This document shows, one piece after another, positions 60,568-64,000 of a stretch of 64,000 bases of DNA. The notes below the pieces were generated by a model. That model was not told the origin of the DNA, searched no databases, and saw only the letters and a program-made list of their open reading frames with translations. The translations under genes were made by a program, and so were the position numbers. Within the stretch, counting starts at the first letter, position 1; each line of letters opens with the position of its first letter. This DNA comes from Janthinobacterium sp. TND4EL3 (lineage in GTDB: Bacteria > Pseudomonadota > Gammaproteobacteria > Burkholderiales > Burkholderiaceae_D): the NCBI RefSeq assembly GCF_900156175.1, contig NZ_FTMV01000001.1, forward strand, positions 310,001 through 374,000, given 5' to 3'.

Positions 60568-61059
60568 ATGCTCATGCGCGCCATGACACACGGGCGTCCC
60601 TCCCGCAGCCGCGGCTTCACGCTGATCGAGCTGCTGGTGGTGATGGTCATCATCGGCGTCACCCTGGGGCTGGTGTCGCTCAACGCCATGCCGAATGGCC
60701 AGCAAGCCTTGCAAAAGGAAGCCGAGCGCATCGCCCTGCTGCTGCAGCTGGCGCGCGACGAAGCCATCGTGCGCAGCCGCCAGGTGGCGTTCGAGGCGGA
60801 CGAAAATCAATACCGTTTCCTGGTGCTTAATGAAAAGCTGTGGCAACCCGTGACGCAGGACGATTTGCTGCGCGAGCGGGCGTTTACCAATACGCCGATG
60901 CTGCTCAGCGTGCAGCCGTCGAACAGCGTGGCCCAGCCGCTGCGCATCATCTTCGGCCGCGAGCCGGTCGACAAGCCTTTCGTGCTGACCCTGGCCAGCG
61001 GCGAGCGCAGCGTGGCCATCCGCGCCGACGGCATCGGCCATTTCACGGTCGAGCAATGA
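60568..61059 (+). CDS. gspH: Type II secretion minor pseudopilin GspH
   Basis: A 163-residue protein from ATG 60568. Prepilin start SRSRGFTLIELLVVMVIIGVTLGLVSLNAM, then the GspH pattern LQKEAERIALLLQLARDEAIVRSRQVAFEADENQYRFLVLNEKLWQPV. Part of the pseudopilus tip. Stop overlaps gspI by ATGA. Confidence 0.92.
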   Translation: MLMRAMTHGRPSRSRGFTLIELLVVMVIIGVTLGLVSLNAMPNGQQALQKEAERIALLLQLARDEAIVRSRQVAFEADENQYRFLVLNEKLWQPVTQDDLLRERAFTNTPMLLSVQPSNSVAQPLRIIFGREPVDKPFVLTLASGERSVAIRADGIGHFTVEQ

Positions 61060-61439
61060 TGGCCTTTACCCGACAACCTCGCCAGCGCGGCTTCACTTTG
61101 CTGGAAGTCCTGGTGGCCCTCGTCATCGTCGGCACGGCCCTGGGCGCCTCCTTGCGCGCCGTGGGCAGCCTGACGCAGAACAGCGACGGCTTGCGCAGCG
61201 CCATGATGGCGACCTGGTCGGCGGAAAACCACCTGGTGCGCTTGCGCCTGGCGAAAACCTTCCCGCAGACGGGCAAGCGCACGGTCGACTGCCCGCAGGG
61301 CGATTTAAAACTCATCTGCGAGGAGGAAGTGGTGGCCACGCCGAATCCCCGCATCCGCCAGGTGCGCGTGAACGTGTACGACGTGCAATACCCGGCCCGG
61401 CGCATCGTGCGCCTGGTCTTGCTTTCCTTTAACGACTGA
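61056..61439 (+). CDS. gspI: Type II secretion minor pseudopilin GspI
   Basis: A 127-residue protein starting at ATG 61056 (or the adjacent 61059). RQRGFTLLEVLVALVIVGTALGASLRAVGSLTQN is the GspI signal and helix; MATWSAENHLVRLRLAKTFPQTGKRT and the late QVRVNVYDVQYPARRIVRLVLLS follow. Pseudopilus tip. One-base overlap with gspJ. Confidence 0.93.
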   Translation: MMAFTRQPRQRGFTLLEVLVALVIVGTALGASLRAVGSLTQNSDGLRSAMMATWSAENHLVRLRLAKTFPQTGKRTVDCPQGDLKLICEEEVVATPNPRIRQVRVNVYDVQYPARRIVRLVLLSFND

Positions 61440-62059
61440 TGGCGCGCCGCACGCTCTCCGCCGGTTTCACGCTGATCGAGCTGCTCGTGGCGATCGGCAT
61501 CCTGGCCATGGTCGCCGTGCTGGGCTGGCGCGGCCTGGACAGCATCGTGCGTTCGCGCGAAGTGCTGTCGAGCCAGCTGGAGCAGGCGCGCGGCATGCAG
61601 CTGGCATTTGCCCAGATGCAGAGCGATTGCGACCACCTGGCCGGCGCCGGCTTGAACAACAATCTGCTCAATGGCCGCGTCAACCTGACGGCGGAAAACG
61701 ACCGCCTGACCCTGGTGCGCCTGGCCGCATCGGAACAGGAGCCGCAGCAGTTGCAAGTGGTCACTTACCGTCTGCGTGGCGGCGTGCTGACGCGGCGCGA
61801 GTCGAACGGCACGCGCGACCTGGCCGTGCTCGACACCCTGTGGCAGGCGGCGCGCGACGATACCGATACGTCCAGCGCCGACGTGGCCCTGATGCGCGGC
61901 GTCGACAGCATGGTCATGCGCGGCTGGAGCAACGGCGCCTGGAACGTGCTGACGGCCGGCGCCACCATCTCCACGCAGGTCCCGGGCCTGGAAGTGACCC
62001 TGCAGATGCCGGGCCAGGACGCGGGCCTGTCCAAAGTCTTTTTATTGGGGCCGGGATGA
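61439..62059 (+). CDS. gspJ: Type II secretion minor pseudopilin GspJ
   Basis: A 206-residue protein. SAGFTLIELLVAIGILAMVAVLGWRGLDSIVRSREVLSSQLEQ is the prepilin signal and helix; AFAQMQSDCDHLA and VTYRLRGGVLTRRESNGTRDL match GspJ. Completes the I-J-K tip complex. ATGA overlap with gspK. Confidence 0.93.
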   Translation: MARRTLSAGFTLIELLVAIGILAMVAVLGWRGLDSIVRSREVLSSQLEQARGMQLAFAQMQSDCDHLAGAGLNNNLLNGRVNLTAENDRLTLVRLAASEQEPQQLQVVTYRLRGGVLTRRESNGTRDLAVLDTLWQAARDDTDTSSADVALMRGVDSMVMRGWSNGAWNVLTAGATISTQVPGLEVTLQMPGQDAGLSKVFLLGPG

Positions 62060-63024
62060 AGCCGTTTGTTCGCCCTGCGCGCCAGCGCGGCGTGGCCGTC
62101 ATCACGGCCCTGCTGCTGACGGCGCTGGCCATTACCGTCGTCGCCAGCCTGTTCTGGCAGCAGCAGGTGCAGGTGCGCTCGATGGAAAACCAGCGCCTGC
62201 GCCTGCAGACGCAGTGGGCCATGCGCGGCATGGTCGATTTCGCCCGCTTCTGGCTGCGCCAGGACAATCCCTCGCTGACGGCCCTCGACGGCGTATGGGC
62301 CACGCCCATCGAGGAAGCGCGGCTCGACGATTACGTCGACCGCGAAAAGGTCGACACGGAAAAATTCGACGCCACCGTCTCGGGCCGCGCGCTCGACGCG
62401 CAGGCGCGTTTCAATATCACCAATCTGGCCACCGCCACGGGCATCGTCAGCCAGCCCTATGTGCAGGCCTACCAGCGCCTGCTGTCGAACTTGCAGCTCG
62501 ATAGTTCCCTGGCGCAGGCCACGGCCGATGCCGTGCTGCGCGCGCGGCCGAAACCGCGCAGCGCCGGCAACGATGGCAAGACACCCGCCGCCCCCGCGGC
62601 CACAGGCGGCGGCAGCGAGCCGGTGGCGTTTACGCAAATCGAGGATTTGCTGGCCGTGCCCGGCTATACGCCGCAAATCATCGAAAAGTTGCGCGATTTC
62701 ATCATCGTCCTGCCGGAATTGACGCCAGTCAACGTCAATACGGCACCGGCCGAGGTGCTGGCGGCCGTGACGATGCTGTCGCTATCCGAAGCCAGCGCCC
62801 TGACCCTGAGCAATCCGCGTAAAAAGTTTGTCGATAAGTTAAATTTCCAGAATAATATTAATGCCGCATTGATTGAGGGCATCGAGCTTGACGTGAAGAG
62901 CCGCTACTTCCTCACCGTCATCCGCGTGCGGCTGGACCGCGCCGCCCTCGATGCCGTGGCGCTCGTCAATCGTAAAACGGATCCGCAGCGCACCACCAGC
63001 CTCGTCTGGTTGCGGGAAAATTAA
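62056..63024 (+). CDS. gspK: Type II secretion minor pseudopilin GspK
   Basis: A 322-residue protein. QRGVAVITALLLTALAITVVASLFWQQQ is the GspK helix; as usual it lacks Glu at +5. QTQWAMRGMVDFARFWLRQDNP, then VSGRALDAQARFNITNLATATG, the disordered insert PKPRSAGNDGKTPAAPAATG and two helix-hairpin-helix-like parts (FTQIEDLLAVPGYTPQIIEKL; PVNVNTAPAEVLAAV). Caps the pseudopilus. Confidence 0.93.
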   Translation: MKPFVRPARQRGVAVITALLLTALAITVVASLFWQQQVQVRSMENQRLRLQTQWAMRGMVDFARFWLRQDNPSLTALDGVWATPIEEARLDDYVDREKVDTEKFDATVSGRALDAQARFNITNLATATGIVSQPYVQAYQRLLSNLQLDSSLAQATADAVLRARPKPRSAGNDGKTPAAPAATGGGSEPVAFTQIEDLLAVPGYTPQIIEKLRDFIIVLPELTPVNVNTAPAEVLAAVTMLSLSEASALTLSNPRKKFVDKLNFQNNINAALIEGIELDVKSRYFLTVIRVRLDRAALDAVALVNRKTDPQRTTSLVWLREN

Positions 63025-63043
63025 CCCCTGAAAGCGAGTCATT

Positions 63044-64000
63044 TTGACAACTTTGTATATCCGCCACCCGGCCAAGGCGTCCACCGACGGCGCGCCGGCC
63101 TGCTCCTTCGTGCTGGCTGGCGACGGCGGTGTCTTGCTGCAGCAGGGCAGTGCGCCGCTGGGCAGCCTGGGCCAGCTGATCGCCGGCGCCAAGCAGGTGG
63201 TGCTGCTGCTGGCGGCGGCCGACGTGACCCTGCTGCGCCTGAAAACCCCGCCGCTGGCCGGCGCCCGTTTGCGCGCGGCCCTGCCGGGACTGGTGGAAGA
63301 GCACATTCTCGGCGACGCCCAGGATTGCCTGCTGGCCGCCGGCGCGCCCGACGCTGCCGGCATGCGCACGGTGGCCGTGGCGCAGCGCGCCTGGGCCGAG
63401 GTACTCGTGCAAGCCTTGCTGGCGCAGGGTGCGCGCAAGGTGGCGCTGCTGCCGTCCCAGCTGTGCCTGCCCTTGCAACCGGGCAGCGTGACGGCGTCCC
63501 TGCAAGCGGCCGGCGACGGCCTGGAGCTGGCCTTGCGCCAGGCGCCGCAGGAAGGGCTGGGCCTGGTGCTGCCGGCCCAGCCGCAGCAGGCGCTGCTGAC
63601 GACGCGCGCGTTTGCCGGCGACGTGCCCCTGACGGTGTACGTGGCGCAGGCCGAGCTTGCGCAATATCAAGAGTTGGCCGCCGGCATGGAGGGCGTGACG
63701 GTGGCGCCCGACCACTGGGCGCACTGGATCGCCGGTGCCAGGGGCGCGGGGCTGGACCTGGCCGCCGCGCTGGGCACGGCCACGGGATCGTCCACCGACT
63801 GGCGCCGCTGGCGCTGGCCCATCCGCCTGGCCCTGCTGACGGTGGTGGTCAACCTGGCCGGCATGAATATCGAATGGATGCGTCTGAAGCGCGAGGCGGC
63901 CACCGTGCGCACCTCGATGCAGCAGACCTTCAAGGCCGCGTATCCGAACGAGGCGCCCGTGTTCGGCCTGGAAGCGGAGCAGATGCGGCGCAATATCGCT
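63044..64000 (+). CDS. gspL: Type II secretion protein GspL, 3' end outside window
   Basis: At least 319 residues from TTG 63044 (MTTLYIRHPAKASTDGAPAC), 20 bases after gspK, running to the window edge. The first about 245 residues form the cytoplasmic actin-like domain that binds the GspE ATPase; a membrane helix (WPIRLALLTVVVNLAGMNIEWM) comes near residue 265, then the start of the periplasmic part. The rest and probably gspM/N lie outside. Confidence 0.9.
   Translation, partial: MTTLYIRHPAKASTDGAPACSFVLAGDGGVLLQQGSAPLGSLGQLIAGAKQVVLLLAAADVTLLRLKTPPLAGARLRAALPGLVEEHILGDAQDCLLAAGAPDAAGMRTVAVAQRAWAEVLVQALLAQGARKVALLPSQLCLPLQPGSVTASLQAAGDGLELALRQAPQEGLGLVLPAQPQQALLTTRAFAGDVPLTVYVAQAELAQYQELAAGMEGVTVAPDHWAHWIAGARGAGLDLAAALGTATGSSTDWRRWRWPIRLALLTVVVNLAGMNIEWMRLKREAATVRTSMQQTFKAAYPNEAPVFGLEAEQMRRNIA

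Overview
The window is GC-rich chromosomal DNA of a Gram-negative betaproteobacterium, most likely Burkholderiales, family Oxalobacteraceae (Janthinobacterium/Massilia-like). This placement rests on the petABC-sspA-sspB order, the secB-grxC-rhodanese block beside gpmA, the envC-ctpA-ThiF run leading into gspG, a complete Tad pilus locus, a PEP-CTERM protein and strong GC3 bias. It is inference from gene content, not from a search.

Layout. 1-6510: a caspase-family gene (cut by the window edge) diverges from a tightly packed run encoding a sigma-factor-like protein, a membrane protein resembling an anti-sigma factor, a lipoprotein, a large membrane protein, a secreted glycerophosphodiesterase and a six-helix membrane protein. 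6612-13762: a LacI-regulated ribose-type ABC sugar transporter with a TIM-barrel isomerase, a Gfo/Idh/MocA dehydrogenase and a small ferredoxin. 14111-15170: a complete IS1595-family element with an intact 8-bp target duplication. 15218-20220: a MoaD-like carrier paired with a BNR-repeat protein, a TetR regulator with its operator and an MBL-fold hydrolase, a coiled-coil protein and an orphan LacI regulator. 20244-26227: fused indolepyruvate oxidoreductase, an unknown secreted protein and a LysR regulator.

26365-42329: an HD-GYP and a GGDEF gene (predicted c-di-GMP breakdown and synthesis) sit directly before a full tight-adherence (Flp/Tad) pilus locus: flp pilin, prepilin peptidase, an AAA ATPase with an N-terminal winged-helix-like part, rcpC, rcpA, a small lipoprotein, tadG, two tadE-like pseudopilins, tadZ, tadA, tadB, tadC and a TPR lipoprotein fused to a LytR_C domain. 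A terminator after flp probably keeps pilin mRNA in excess over the machinery.

42348-64000: a PEP-CTERM protein, two small unknown proteins, dodecin, tRNA-Thr(UGU), sspB, sspA, the cytochrome bc1 operon petABC, mscL, a membrane-anchored HtrA-type protease, a DUF2461 protein, a cupin, gpsA, an SH3 protein, secB, grxC, a rhodanese, gpmA, envC, ctpA, a MoeB/ThiF-like E1 enzyme, and the type II secretion genes gspG-H-I-J-K-L (gspL runs off the window). This last third is mostly conserved housekeeping DNA. The accessory character is highest in 1-6510 and around the IS element. No rRNA, CRISPR array, prophage or second tRNA was seen.
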